Below, in pieces: positions 29,306-37,890 of a stretch of 50,826 bases of DNA (within the stretch, counting starts at the first letter, position 1; each line of letters begins with the position of its first letter). The notes beneath the pieces are model-generated. The model saw only the letters and a program-made list of their open reading frames with translations, did no database searches and was not told the origin of the DNA. Location of the stretch: the NCBI GenBank assembly GCA_945865675.1, contig CAMBFO010000005.1, positions 1 through 50,826 on the forward strand. The letters are read 5' to 3'. Position numbers and translations under genes: made by a program. This DNA comes from Comamonas sp. lk (GTDB lineage Bacteria; Pseudomonadota; Gammaproteobacteria; Burkholderiales; Burkholderiaceae_C).

Positions 29306-29770
29306 ATGATTTACCAAGACCGCATGACTGCAAAGATGGAAGGCGACTTTGTGGTTTTTCTCATCGGCATGCGTATCAACAAGCCTTGGCTGCTGCACAA
29401 GTTGTTGCCAGTCTTTGGCGCCATGCCAAAAATGCTCAGGGAGTTGTACAGCAAGCCCGAGTTAGGGCTGATGCACCATGAAATGTGGTTCTCGCGCACC
29501 ATCATCCTGGTGCAATATTGGCGCTCGATTGAGCAATTGATGGACTACGCCAAAAACAAAGATGCGGCGCATCTGCCGGCGTGGCAAGCCTTTAACAAAG
29601 CCATTGGTACCGACGGCACGGTGGGCATTTGGCACGAAACCTATAAGGCCGGTTCGGGAACTTACGAGAATGTGTATGCCAATATGCCTGCATTTGGCTT
29701 AGGGAAGGCCGGCGTTTTGGTGCAGGCCAAGGGGCATCTCAAATCCGCCGCCGATAGGCTGAGTAGCTAG
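29306..29770 (+). CDS. DUF4188 domain protein
   Basis: A 154-residue protein resembling the DUF4188 family. The core reads V-V-F-L-I-G-M-R-I-N-K-P-W, followed by an M-W-F-S-R-T-I-I-L-V-Q-Y-W-R-S-I-E-Q-L-M-D-Y-A stretch and W-H-E-T-Y-K-A-G-S-G-T-Y-E-N-V-Y-A-N-M-P. The fold is probably a dimeric alpha/beta barrel of the kind used in haem-binding or monooxygenase-type proteins. No function is established. The ATG at 29306 has GGAG upstream. An earlier start (29240) lacks support. No signal peptide is visible. Confidence 0.75.
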   Translation: MIYQDRMTAKMEGDFVVFLIGMRINKPWLLHKLLPVFGAMPKMLRELYSKPELGLMHHEMWFSRTIILVQYWRSIEQLMDYAKNKDAAHLPAWQAFNKAIGTDGTVGIWHETYKAGSGTYENVYANMPAFGLGKAGVLVQAKGHLKSAADRLSS

Positions 29771-29820
29771 TACTTCAAGCCAAGCAAAATTTATTCAATG
29801 CACTCACTGAGCAAAAACCT

Positions 29821-30366
29821 ATGCGCATACCCGATTGGACACCCGAACAAAAACCGCAGCCCAGCGACTTGGTAGAAGCGATTCTTGCGCGCCGTGGCGG
29901 CGCATTGATCAATCTGGACAAGGCCTTGCTGTGGAGCGAACCTGTCGCCAGGGGATGGAATGTCTATCTCAAGGCCGTGCGTACTGGCTTGCCCACCAGC
30001 CGCAAACTGCGCGAGCTGGGCATTTGCACGGTGGCCTTGCTGACGGGCGCGGATTATGAGTACCACCACCACGCCCCCGATTTTCTCGCCGCCGGTGGGA
30101 GCCAGGCCGAACTAGATGCTTTACGCGTATTGGTGGACACCGATCCGCGCGCGGTTCCTACCAGCGCCGTCCTGGGTGAAGTAGAAAAAATCATCATCCA
30201 ATACGCCGCGCAGATGACGCTGGACGTGAAAGTCAGCGACGCCTTGTTCGCGGCCATGCGTGCACATTTCGATCCGACACAGATCGTCGAAATCACCACT
30301 GCTATCGCTACTTACAACATGGTCGCACGCATCCTGGTCGCGCTGCAAATCGGGCCTGAGCCATAG
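29821..30366 (+). CDS. Carboxymuconolactone decarboxylase-like protein
   Basis: A 181-residue all-helical protein of the carboxymuconolactone decarboxylase/AhpD superfamily. The core L-R-E-L-G-I-C-T-V-A-L-L-T-G-A-D-Y-E-Y-H-H-H-A-P-D-F-L-A-A-G-G fits the family's Y-E-W-x-x-H helix. The C-x-x-C thiol pair of AhpD is absent, so a thiol peroxidase-reductase role is unlikely. It lies 50 bases downstream of the DUF4188 gene on the same strand. The substrate is unknown. Confidence 0.78.
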   Translation: MRIPDWTPEQKPQPSDLVEAILARRGGALINLDKALLWSEPVARGWNVYLKAVRTGLPTSRKLRELGICTVALLTGADYEYHHHAPDFLAAGGSQAELDALRVLVDTDPRAVPTSAVLGEVEKIIIQYAAQMTLDVKVSDALFAAMRAHFDPTQIVEITTAIATYNMVARILVALQIGPEP

Positions 30367-30378
30367 CAAGGCGTCGCA

Positions 30379-30395
30379 GGCCCGCGCAGCGGGCC
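30379..30395. terminator. GC-rich hairpin between convergent genes
   Basis: GGCCCGC (30379-30385) and GCGGGCC (30389-30395) pair perfectly around GCA. There is no T-tract on either side, so termination is uncertain. It sits in the 36-base gap between the CMD-like gene and the Bug gene. Confidence 0.4.
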
Positions 30396-30402
30396 GGTGC
30401 GC

Positions 30403-31386
30403 TCAATCGGCCTGGATGTTGTTGTCCTTCACCACTTTGGCCCAAACATCCATCTGACGCTCGATAAATACACGTGCCGCCTCTGGCGTGCCGCCCACCA
30501 CATCGATGCCCTGCGCGTCCATCCTTTTGGCGGTATCGGGCATGCGCATCACTTTGTTAATTTCTTCGTTCATGCGCTTGATGATTTCGGGCGGTGTTTT
30601 TGCTGGCGCCAGTACGGCCCACCAAGCTGGAGCGTCAAATCCAGGGAACCCGCTTTCTGCCAGCGTAGGTACCTCAGGTAAATCGAGGGAACGTTTGGAC
30701 GTTGTCACCACCAGCGGGCGCATGCGTTTGCTGTCTACATGCGGCTTCATTAAAAAGACCGATCCGATCGCAAGGGGCACATGCCCGGCGACAGCGTCGT
30801 TCATCAAAGGACCGCCGCCCTTGTAGGGTATGTGTTGGAACTCCAGGCCAGCGCCTTTGCCCAGCAGTTCTATGGCCAGATGCCCCAGGCTGCCCGAACC
30901 GATGGTGCCGTAGCTGGCGCCTTTTTTCCCTTTTGCGGCGGCGACGACATCGGCGAAGGTTTTGAACTCGGACCCGGCGTGGGTGGCCAACACCATGGGC
31001 GCAGTGCCTATGAGCACGACCGGGACCAAGTCCTTGCGCGAGTCAAATGCCATATTGGGTATCAGGCTGGGATTGACTCCGTGCGTGTCAAAAACTACGG
31101 CAAAGGTATAGCCGTCAGGCGCTGCAGCCGCCGCGGCGGCGGTCCCGATCGCGCCGGAAGCGCCGCCTTTGTTTTCGACAACAATACTTTGCCCGATCTG
31201 CTGCGACAGGGGTTGTGCCAGCAGGCGCGCCACCTGGTCCACCGACCCGCCAGGTGGAAAGACAGCCACCAATTTGATGGGCTGCTTGGTCGGCCAGGCC
31301 TGTGCTTGTACGCACTGGGCTGTCGCCAACAGGAGGGTCGCCGCGATGGCAAGGACCGGGGTGAGGTTGCGAATTTTTAAATGCAT
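30403..31386 (-). CDS. Bug/TctC family tripartite tricarboxylate receptor
   Basis: A 327-residue periplasmic solute-binding protein. It has a Sec signal peptide (about 1-30, ending V-Q-A-Q-A), then I-K-L-V-A-V-F-P-P-G-G-S-V-D-Q-V-A-R-L-L-A, V-V-E-N-K-G-G-A-S-G-A-I-G, the typical P-D-G-Y-T segment, and V-P-T-L-A-E-S-G-F-P-G-F. Bug proteins bind small carboxylates. They are greatly expanded in Burkholderiales and often have no linked transporter. None is linked here, so the ligand cannot be inferred. The start at 31386 has AGGAAG upstream. Confidence 0.93.
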   Translation of the reverse strand: MHLKIRNLTPVLAIAATLLLATAQCVQAQAWPTKQPIKLVAVFPPGGSVDQVARLLAQPLSQQIGQSIVVENKGGASGAIGTAAAAAAAPDGYTFAVVFDTHGVNPSLIPNMAFDSRKDLVPVVLIGTAPMVLATHAGSEFKTFADVVAAAKGKKGASYGTIGSGSLGHLAIELLGKGAGLEFQHIPYKGGGPLMNDAVAGHVPLAIGSVFLMKPHVDSKRMRPLVVTTSKRSLDLPEVPTLAESGFPGFDAPAWWAVLAPAKTPPEIIKRMNEEINKVMRMPDTAKRMDAQGIDVVGGTPEAARVFIERQMDVWAKVVKDNNIQAD

Positions 31387-31405
31387 GGTACTTCCTAAGA
31401 AACCA

Positions 31406-31433
31406 ACGATAGGAACCCGAGCATAAGGCCCAA
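31406..31433 (-). promoter_or_regulatory. Candidate promoter of the Bug gene
   Basis: On the minus strand, TTGGGC (31428-31433) and TATCGT (31406-31411) are separated by 16 bases. An inverted repeat overlaps the -35 (see the separate finding). Confidence 0.35.
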
Positions 31434-31523
31434 GCCGGGACGTTCGCTTTAGGCTTGGGGCCAAGCACTGGAGTTCAAGCAAACTCGGTAGGCGTGGGCG
31501 GTACCAATCCATCAATACAAGCA

Positions 31524-31551
31524 CAAAAAAAGGCCGCTTCACAGCGGCCTT
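31524..31551 (-). terminator. Intrinsic terminator downstream of the BMP gene
   Basis: The stem AAGGCCGCT (31543-31551 on the minus strand) pairs with AGCGGCCTT (31530-31538) around GTGA. On the minus strand it is followed by a run of T, giving a good Rho-independent terminator for the ABC-transporter operon. Confidence 0.85.
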
Positions 31552-31572
31552 CTTCAAAGGGCTACAAGCCGA

Positions 31573-32709
31573 TCACTTGCCTGGCACTTTGCCTTCCACG
31601 CCTTTGACGTAGAACATCACGCCGCTCAGGAATTTGTCGTCAGCGACTTCGCCGTCTTTCAGGATGGTCTTGCCGGTGTTGTCCACCAAGGGACCTTTCC
31701 AGATGCTGAAGGTGCCCGCTTTCAGGCCTGCTCTGACTTCATCGACTTTGGCCTTGGTTTCTGCGGGCACGTCTTCGGCGACAGAGACGATGTCAATCGC
31801 GCCTTCTTTCACGCCCCACCATACGCCACCGGTGGTCCAGGTGCCTTCCAGGGCGTCTTTGGTGGCTTTGATGTAGTAGGGAGTCCAGTTAATGACGGCT
31901 GATGCCAAGTGGGCTTTGGGGCCGTAGGCGGTCATGTCCGAATCCCAACCAAAGGCGCGCTTGCCTTTGTCCTGTGCGGTTTTGAGCACCGCAGGTGAAT
32001 CGGTGTTTTGGAACAGCACGTCCGCGCCGCCATTGATCAGGCTGGTAGCCGCTTCGGTTTCTTTTGGCGGGTTGAACCACTCATTGACCCAGACCACTTT
32101 GGTCTTGATCTTGGGGTTGCTGGTTTGCGCGCCCAGCGTGAAGCTGTTGATGTTGCGGATCACTTCAGGGATTGGCACCGAAGCGACCACGCCTAGCGTG
32201 CCGGTCTTGCTCATCTTGCCTGCGATCAGCCCGGCCATATAGGCACCTTCGTAGGTACGGCTGTCGTAGGTGCGCATGTTGTCGGCAGTTTTGTAGCCGG
32301 TGGCATGCTCAAACTTGACGTCTTTGAATTCGGGGGCCAACTTGAGCATGGTTTCCATGTAGCCAAAGGTGGTGCCGAAAATCACTTTGTTTCCCTGGGT
32401 AGCCATGTCGCGGATCACGCGTTCTGCATCCGCGGATTCGGGCACGTTTTCTACAAAGGATGTAACGATCTTGTCGCCGAATTCTTTTTCAACCGCTTTG
32501 CGCGCGTTGTCATGTGCAAAAGTCCAGCCGCCATCGCCCACGGGGCCGACATAGGCAAAGGCGATCTTTAGTGGCTCAGCCTTCGGGGCCGAGGCTGCTG
32601 GTGCGGGTGCCTCAGCTTCGGGCTTTTTGCCGCAGCCTACCAGCACGGCCGCTGCCACGGCAGTCACCGCTGCAAATTTCAACAGCGAACGTTTTTGCAC
32701 ATCTGTCAT
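31573..32709 (-). CDS. BMP family ABC transporter substrate-binding lipoprotein
   Basis: A 378-residue lipoprotein with lipobox L-V-G-C26. An Ala/Pro/Glu-rich linker precedes the BMP/Med-type periplasmic-binding fold: V-G-P-V-G-D-G-G-W-T-F-A-H-D-N-A-R and F-G-T-T-F-G-Y-M near 85-115, D-S-R-T-Y-E-G-A-Y-M-A-G near 150, Q-N-T-D-S-P near 235. BMP proteins bind nucleosides or nucleobases in the PnrA/RnsB/NupN subfamilies. It is the last gene of the transporter operon ATPase-permease-permease-BMP, facing the xdh genes. The purine context suggests a purine ligand. Confidence 0.93.
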   Translation of the reverse strand: MTDVQKRSLLKFAAVTAVAAAVLVGCGKKPEAEAPAPAASAPKAEPLKIAFAYVGPVGDGGWTFAHDNARKAVEKEFGDKIVTSFVENVPESADAERVIRDMATQGNKVIFGTTFGYMETMLKLAPEFKDVKFEHATGYKTADNMRTYDSRTYEGAYMAGLIAGKMSKTGTLGVVASVPIPEVIRNINSFTLGAQTSNPKIKTKVVWVNEWFNPPKETEAATSLINGGADVLFQNTDSPAVLKTAQDKGKRAFGWDSDMTAYGPKAHLASAVINWTPYYIKATKDALEGTWTTGGVWWGVKEGAIDIVSVAEDVPAETKAKVDEVRAGLKAGTFSIWKGPLVDNTGKTILKDGEVADDKFLSGVMFYVKGVEGKVPGK

Positions 32710-32755
32710 GTCATTTCCTTTTTATGAAGTAAGGTCAGGGGAGGAGAAAGAATCT

Positions 32756-33676
32756 TCAGGAACCGGGGTAAAACGGTTTTCCAATCGAAGCTGGCATATT
32801 AATCCGAATCCAGGCCGGATTGCGGGATATCAGCGCCAAGACCACAATGGTAGCGACATAAGGCAGCATGCTCAGCACCTGACTGGGCACTTCTACCCCT
32901 ATGCCCTGGAAATGGAATTGAAGCATAGTGACGCCGCCGAACAAATACGCCCCAAGGAGTACACGCCCGGGCCGCCAGGTGGCAAAGGTGGTCAGCGCCA
33001 GCGCGATCCAGCCCTTGCCGGCCACCATGCCTTCCACCCACAGCGGGGTATAAATAACCGAAATATAGGCCCCGGCCAGCCCGCACAGCGCGCCCCCGGC
33101 CACCACGCAGGCCAGCCGTATCCAGCGCACCGGGTAGCCCAGGGCGTGGGCCGATTCCGGGCTTTCGCCCACGCTGCGCAAAATCAAGCCGCTGCGGGTG
33201 CGGTACAAAAACCAGACCAGCGCGGCGGCAAAAGCAATCGTCAAATACACCAGCGGATGGTGTTTGAACAGCGCTGAACCGAGCAAGGGAATATCCGACA
33301 AGCCGGGAATGGCAAACGTGGGCCGCTCGGGGATTTTTGCCTGCACGTAGCCCACGCCCACAAAGGCCGAAAAGCCGCCGCCAAACAGGCTGAGCGCCAG
33401 CCCGGTGGCGTATTGGTTGGTATTGAGCCAGATGACCAGCGCGCCAAAAATAGCGGCCATCAGGCCCCCGGCCAGCATGCCCGCTGCAAAACCCAGGGTG
33501 TCGCTGCCGGTATGCACTACCGTGGCAAAACCGGCAATCGCGGCGCACAGCATCATGCCTTCAGCGCCCAAGTTGACGATGCCCGCCTTCTCGTTGATCA
33601 ACAAGCCCAGCGAGGCGATGGCCAAGACCGTGCCGGCGTTCAGCGTGGCGGCGATCAGCAGTGCGTAGGATTCCAT
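32756..33676 (-). CDS. ABC transporter permease, second subunit (nucleoside/purine type)
   Basis: A 306-residue integral membrane protein of the BPD_transp_2 (branched-chain/nucleoside) permease family, with about eight hydrophobic helices. The family signature E-K-A-G-I-V-N-L-G-A-E-G-M-M lies near the N-terminus, and G-Y-P-V-R-W-I-R-L-A-C is the cytoplasmic coupling loop. The true start is M-E-S-Y-A-L-L at 33676, overlapping the stop of permease 1 by one base (TGATG). The much longer open frame upstream is antisense-like and not real. It pairs with the other permease to form the channel. Confidence 0.93.
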   Translation of the reverse strand: MESYALLIAATLNAGTVLAIASLGLLINEKAGIVNLGAEGMMLCAAIAGFATVVHTGSDTLGFAAGMLAGGLMAAIFGALVIWLNTNQYATGLALSLFGGGFSAFVGVGYVQAKIPERPTFAIPGLSDIPLLGSALFKHHPLVYLTIAFAAALVWFLYRTRSGLILRSVGESPESAHALGYPVRWIRLACVVAGGALCGLAGAYISVIYTPLWVEGMVAGKGWIALALTTFATWRPGRVLLGAYLFGGVTMLQFHFQGIGVEVPSQVLSMLPYVATIVVLALISRNPAWIRINMPASIGKPFYPGS

Positions 33677-34755
33677 CAGCGGCTCCCTCCGGTGGCGGCC
33701 TGCGCCAGCCGCACCAACCGGTAGTTCACCAGCGTGTCGCAGGCCAAAAGGCTGAAAAGTAAAAGGCCTTGGAACACACCAGTCAGCGACTTGGGCAGGC
33801 CCAGCCGAGATTGCGCCAGCTCGCCGCCGATATAAAACATACTCATCAGCAGCGCGGAAAATACGAGTCCCACCGGATGCAGCCGCCCCACATAGGCTAC
33901 GATGATGGCCGCAAATCCATAGCCCGCTGGTACATAAGGTGTGAGTTGCCCGATGGGCCCGGCCACCTCCAGTGCCCCAGCCAGTCCGGCCATGCCGCCA
34001 GAGACCAGCAGCGCCGTCCACAAAGCCTGGCGCGCCGAAAAACCGGCATAGCGCGCCGCCGCCGGCGCCAGCCCGCCCACTTGCTGGGCAAAACCGGCGC
34101 GGGTGCGGAATAAAAACACCCACACCGCGCCCACACCCAGCAGCGCAAACAGCACGCCAATCGTCATACGGGAGCCGTCCATCAGGCGCGGAATGCGGGT
34201 GACCGCATCAAAATTTTTCGTTTGTGGAAAGTTGTAGCCCAGCGGGTCTTTCCAGGGGCCATAGACCAAAAGGCCGAGCACCTGCACCGCCACATAGACC
34301 ATCATCAGGCTGACCAAAATTTCATTGGCATTAAAGTGGTCGCGCAAGAGTGCGGTAATGCCGGCCCAAAGCATGCCGCCCAGCACCCCGGCCAAAATGA
34401 CGGCCAGCACGATCCAGCTGCCGGTGTCTTTCTCGGCCAACAGCGCCACGCCGCTGGCGCACACCGCGCCCATGATGTACTGCCCCTCGGCGCCGATATT
34501 CCACACATTGGAGCGAAAGCACACCGCTAGCCCCAGCGCTATCAGCAGCAAAGGCGTGGCCTTGACCACCAGTTCGCCCAGCGCATAAGTGCTTTTTATA
34601 GGCTCCCAGAAAAACATTTGCAGCGCGCGCACCGGGTCTTTGCCCAGCAGGCTAAACAGCAGCACGCCTAGCAACACGGTAATGAGCAGCGCCAGCAGCG
34701 GCGAAGCAAAAGTCCAAAAGCCCGAAGGCTGGGCGCGCACTTGCAGCTTAATCAT
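33676..34755 (-). CDS. ABC transporter permease, first subunit (nucleoside/purine type)
   Basis: A 359-residue permease of the same family with about nine to ten hydrophobic helices. The conserved S-N-V-W-N-I-G-A-E-G-Q-Y-I-M-G-A precedes the H-F-N-A-N-E-I-L-V-S-L-M-M loop. The C-terminal segment G-Y-G-F-A-A-I-I-V-A-Y-V-G-R-L-H-P resembles NupP/YufP and the BmpB-like permeases. Its start at 34755 overlaps the ATPase stop by ATGA. The upstream extension to 34869 lies inside the ATPase gene and is discarded. Confidence 0.93.
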   Translation of the reverse strand: MIKLQVRAQPSGFWTFASPLLALLITVLLGVLLFSLLGKDPVRALQMFFWEPIKSTYALGELVVKATPLLLIALGLAVCFRSNVWNIGAEGQYIMGAVCASGVALLAEKDTGSWIVLAVILAGVLGGMLWAGITALLRDHFNANEILVSLMMVYVAVQVLGLLVYGPWKDPLGYNFPQTKNFDAVTRIPRLMDGSRMTIGVLFALLGVGAVWVFLFRTRAGFAQQVGGLAPAAARYAGFSARQALWTALLVSGGMAGLAGALEVAGPIGQLTPYVPAGYGFAAIIVAYVGRLHPVGLVFSALLMSMFYIGGELAQSRLGLPKSLTGVFQGLLLFSLLACDTLVNYRLVRLAQAATGGSR

Positions 34756-36269
34756 GCTTGCGCCTCCCACAAGCCGCTCATCCATTCGCCCATTTGCGCT
34801 ACTGTGGCCTGGCCTGCGGCAATTGAGGGCGACAGCTTGCCATGCGCAATCACTTGCAAGCGGTCGCAAATTTCAAACAACTCGTCCAGCTCTTCGCTGA
34901 CTACCAGCACCGCGCAACCGGCATCGCGCAAGGCCAATATCGCGCCGCGTATTTGGGCCGAGGCACCAACGTCCACGCCCCAAGTGGGTTGCGACACGAT
35001 AAACAGCTCGGGCTTGGCGTCGATCTCGCGCCCCACAATGAACTTTTGCAAATTGCCGCCCGATAGCGAGCGCGCTGCCGAGTCCGGCCCGTTGGCCTTG
35101 ACGCCAAAGCGTTCGATGATGCGCTGCGCTTGCGCCCGCAGTGGGGCCAGTTGCAACCAGCCCCCGGCAAAGCCCGGCCAGGCAATCGCCTCGGTGCGGG
35201 TGAGCAAGAGGTTGTGCGCCAAGCTCAGCGTGGGCACGGCGCCGCGCCCCAAGCGCTCTTCCGGGACGAAATGCAGGCCCAAAGCGCGCCGCGCCGCCGG
35301 GTCTTGGGCCGATACATCGACTTCGCCCATGCAGATACTGCCCTTGGGCGCGCGGCGGTCTTCGCCGGACAAGGCATATAGCAGTTCGCGCTGCCCGTTG
35401 CCCGAGACGCCCGCAATACCCAGCACCTCGCCAGTGCGCACCTCTAGGTTGATGCCGCCTAAGTCCACACCAAACTGGTCTTCGCGCGGCAATCGCAAAT
35501 CGTGCACCGTCAGACGCGCCGCGCCAGGCTCGCGCACTTCGTGTTTGAGTTGCGGCGGCTCCGCACCAATCATCAGCTTGGAAAGCGATGCGTTGGATTC
35601 TTCTGCCGGGTTGCACACGCCCGTCACCTTGCCGCCGCGCAGCACGGTGCAGGCATTGCACAGGGCGCGGATCTCGTGCAGCTTGTGGCTGATGTACAAA
35701 ATGCTACAACCCTCGGCGGCCAATTGCTGCAAGACCACAAACAGCTTTTCTACCGCCTGCGGAGTTAGCACCGAGGTGGGTTCGTCCAAGATAAGCAACT
35801 GCGGCTGCGTCAGCAGCGCGCGGATGATCTCCACCCGCTGCATCTCGCCCACGCCTAGCGTATGCACTGGACGCGAGGGGTCGATATCCAGACCGTATTG
35901 GCGCGCTTTGCTGCTGATGCGCTCGCTCACCTGGTCTAGGCTCAGGCTTTTATCCAGCCCCAGCCAGACATTCTCGGCCACGGTAATCGTGTCAAACAAA
36001 TTGAAATGCTGGAACACCATGCTGATGCCCAGAGCCCGCGCTTCTTTGGGGTTGCGGATGTGCACCGGCTGGCCGTTAAAGCGCATTTGGCCGTCGTCGG
36101 GTTTGATCGCGCCGTAGATGATTTTCATCAACGTCGATTTGCCCGCGCCGTTTTCGCCCAGCACCGCATGCGTCTGTCCGGGCAGCACCGTAAGCGACAC
36201 CGCATTATTGGCCACCACCCCCGGATAGGCTTTGGTGATGCCGGTCAGTTCAAGGCGGGGAAAGGTCAT
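34752..36269 (-). CDS. ABC transporter ATP-binding protein with two fused ATPase domains
   Basis: A 505-residue double ABC protein of the RbsA/YufO type. Domain 1 has Walker A G-E-N-G-A-G-K-S-T (38-46), signature L-G-V-G-E-M-Q-R-V-E-I and Walker B L-L-I-L-D-E-P-T-S. Domain 2 has a degenerate Walker A G-V-S-G-N-G-Q-R-E, signature S-L-S-G-G-N-L-Q-K, and a Walker B altered to F-I-V-S-Q-P-T-W-G-V-D. The second domain is thus probably catalytically weak, as in this family. It is the first gene of the operon, divergent from xdhA by 121 bases. Confidence 0.95.
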   Translation of the reverse strand: MTFPRLELTGITKAYPGVVANNAVSLTVLPGQTHAVLGENGAGKSTLMKIIYGAIKPDDGQMRFNGQPVHIRNPKEARALGISMVFQHFNLFDTITVAENVWLGLDKSLSLDQVSERISSKARQYGLDIDPSRPVHTLGVGEMQRVEIIRALLTQPQLLILDEPTSVLTPQAVEKLFVVLQQLAAEGCSILYISHKLHEIRALCNACTVLRGGKVTGVCNPAEESNASLSKLMIGAEPPQLKHEVREPGAARLTVHDLRLPREDQFGVDLGGINLEVRTGEVLGIAGVSGNGQRELLYALSGEDRRAPKGSICMGEVDVSAQDPAARRALGLHFVPEERLGRGAVPTLSLAHNLLLTRTEAIAWPGFAGGWLQLAPLRAQAQRIIERFGVKANGPDSAARSLSGGNLQKFIVGREIDAKPELFIVSQPTWGVDVGASAQIRGAILALRDAGCAVLVVSEELDELFEICDRLQVIAHGKLSPSIAAGQATVAQMGEWMSGLWEAQA

Positions 36270-36390
36270 GCGACAGGTGGTGGGGCAGAGTGGGCGATTA
36301 GGTTTTCAAAAGAGTGCGTATGCTAGCGTCAAGGCCAGCGCAGGCTGTCCTGATTTACCCTTGCACTTGTTTGAGGCATCGCCAAGCTCC
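36270..36390. other. Divergent intergenic region between ABC importer and xdhA
   Basis: The 121-base gap between the two divergent operons must hold promoters for both. No near-consensus promoter pair or clean dyad operator was recognised. A TTGACG on the minus strand near 36326-36331 is the best single hexamer. Confidence 0.4.
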
Positions 36391-37890
36391 ATGACCCTAC
36401 CGAAAGCACAAACCAAGCCCCTCCGCTTTGTCAAGGGCGGCGCCCTGCACACCCTGCACGATGTCCCGCCAGATCGCACTTTGCTCGACGTGCTGCGCGA
36501 GGACCTGCACCGAACTGGCACCAAAGAGGGCTGCGGCGAAGGCGATTGCGGTGCCTGCACCGTGGTGGTGGGCCATTTGCAAGGCGGCAAATTACAGACC
36601 CGTGCCGTCAATAGCTGCATCAAACTGGCGCATTCGCTCGATGGCATGGCCTTGTGGACGGTGGAAGATCTGGCTGCGCCTGGTGGCCGTATGCACCCGG
36701 CGCAGGAGGCCTTGGTGCAGTGCCACGGTTCGCAATGCGGCTTTTGCACGCCCGGCTTTGTGATGAGCATGGCGGCGCTGTGCGAGCAGGCAGGCGCGAA
36801 GCCCCTCACCCGCGAAAGTGCGCAGCAGGCCTTGTCGGGTAACCTATGCCGTTGCACAGGCTACCGCCCGATTTTGGACGCTGCGTGCCAGATGCAATTG
36901 CTGCCGCCCATGCCCTTGGACAGCCCCGCGCTGCGCCGGCAACTCAAGGCGCTGGCGCAATCGGTAGCGGCGGATAAGGCGGCAGTTGCTGCGCCGGCGC
37001 AGTCCACTGACTCCGCCTACCTCGCCCCCAGCACCTTGCCCGAACTGCTGGCACTGCGCCAAGCGCATCCAGATGCACAACTGGTCGCCGGTTGCACCGA
37101 TGTCGGCCTGTGGGTGACCAAGCAGCACCGCCAGTTTGCGCGCGTGCTGGACACCACGCGGGTAGATGAACTGCGCCAGGTAGACCGCTACCCGCACCAT
37201 ATCGCCATCGGCGCGGCGGTCAGCCTGCAAGATGCATTTGCCGCGCTGGTCAAAGACCGCCCGCAGTTGCAAAGCTTTGCCGATCGCTTTGCCGGTCTGC
37301 CGGTGCGCAACGCGGGCACCTTGGGTGGCAATGTGGCCAATGGCTCGCCGATTGGCGACTCTATGCCGCTACTGATCGCCTTGGGCAGCAACATCGTGCT
37401 GGCCAGCACACGCGGCTACCGCGAGATGCCCTTGGAGTCGCTGTACACCGCTTATCGCCAAACCTGCATGGCTGCTGATGAAGTGCTGGCGTACATCAAG
37501 GTGCCGCGCCCGCAGCGGGCTGAACTGTCCCGCGTGTACAAAATTTCCAAGCGCACCGAAGACGATATTTCTGCCGTTTGCCTGGCGCTGCAATTGCAGA
37601 TTCACAAAGGCAAGGTGACGCATGCCTCCATAGGCGCAGGCGGCGTCGCAGCGACCCCGGCCCGTGCCCGCGCCACCGAAGCCGCTTTGCGCGGCCAGCC
37701 CTGGACCGAGGCCATGGTCCGCGCGGCCATGGACACGCTGCGCGCCGAGTTTTCGCCCATCTCCGACATGCGCGCCAGCGGCGACTACCGGCGTCAGGTG
37801 CTGGGTAATTTGCTCTGGCGCTTTTGGCTCGAAAGCCACGGCCAAATCGCCACCGATATCCACCGCCTTGACTTGGAGTTGCAAGCATGA
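36391..37890 (+). CDS. xdhA: Xanthine dehydrogenase small subunit (2Fe-2S and FAD)
   Basis: A 499-residue subunit that passes electrons from the molybdenum site to NAD+. The N-terminal ferredoxin-like [2Fe-2S] has C48, C53, C56 and C76 (E-G-C-G-E-G-D-C-G-A-C). The second cluster has C116/C119 and C153/C155 (Q-C-G-F-C-T-P, L-C-R-C-T-G-Y). The FAD-binding domain (about 180-370) shows L-V-A-G-C-T-D-V-G and R-N-A-G-T-L-G-G-N-V-A-N-G-S-P-I-G-D. A CO-dehydrogenase-flavin C-terminal domain follows. The start at 36391 is chosen by alignment to the family N-terminus. It overlaps xdhB by ATGA. Confidence 0.96.
   Translation: MTLPKAQTKPLRFVKGGALHTLHDVPPDRTLLDVLREDLHRTGTKEGCGEGDCGACTVVVGHLQGGKLQTRAVNSCIKLAHSLDGMALWTVEDLAAPGGRMHPAQEALVQCHGSQCGFCTPGFVMSMAALCEQAGAKPLTRESAQQALSGNLCRCTGYRPILDAACQMQLLPPMPLDSPALRRQLKALAQSVAADKAAVAAPAQSTDSAYLAPSTLPELLALRQAHPDAQLVAGCTDVGLWVTKQHRQFARVLDTTRVDELRQVDRYPHHIAIGAAVSLQDAFAALVKDRPQLQSFADRFAGLPVRNAGTLGGNVANGSPIGDSMPLLIALGSNIVLASTRGYREMPLESLYTAYRQTCMAADEVLAYIKVPRPQRAELSRVYKISKRTEDDISAVCLALQLQIHKGKVTHASIGAGGVAATPARARATEAALRGQPWTEAMVRAAMDTLRAEFSPISDMRASGDYRRQVLGNLLWRFWLESHGQIATDIHRLDLELQA

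Noticed and set aside
32756-34123. A 455-residue version of the second permease
   Set aside because: The extra N-terminal 149 residues are Arg/Gly/Ala-rich out-of-frame translation of the first permease gene. The real start overlaps its stop at 33676.
35001-36269. Frame disruption in the second ABC domain because of its unusual Walker motifs
   Set aside because: The frame is continuous over 505 codons, and degenerate second-domain motifs are normal in RbsA/YufO-type proteins.
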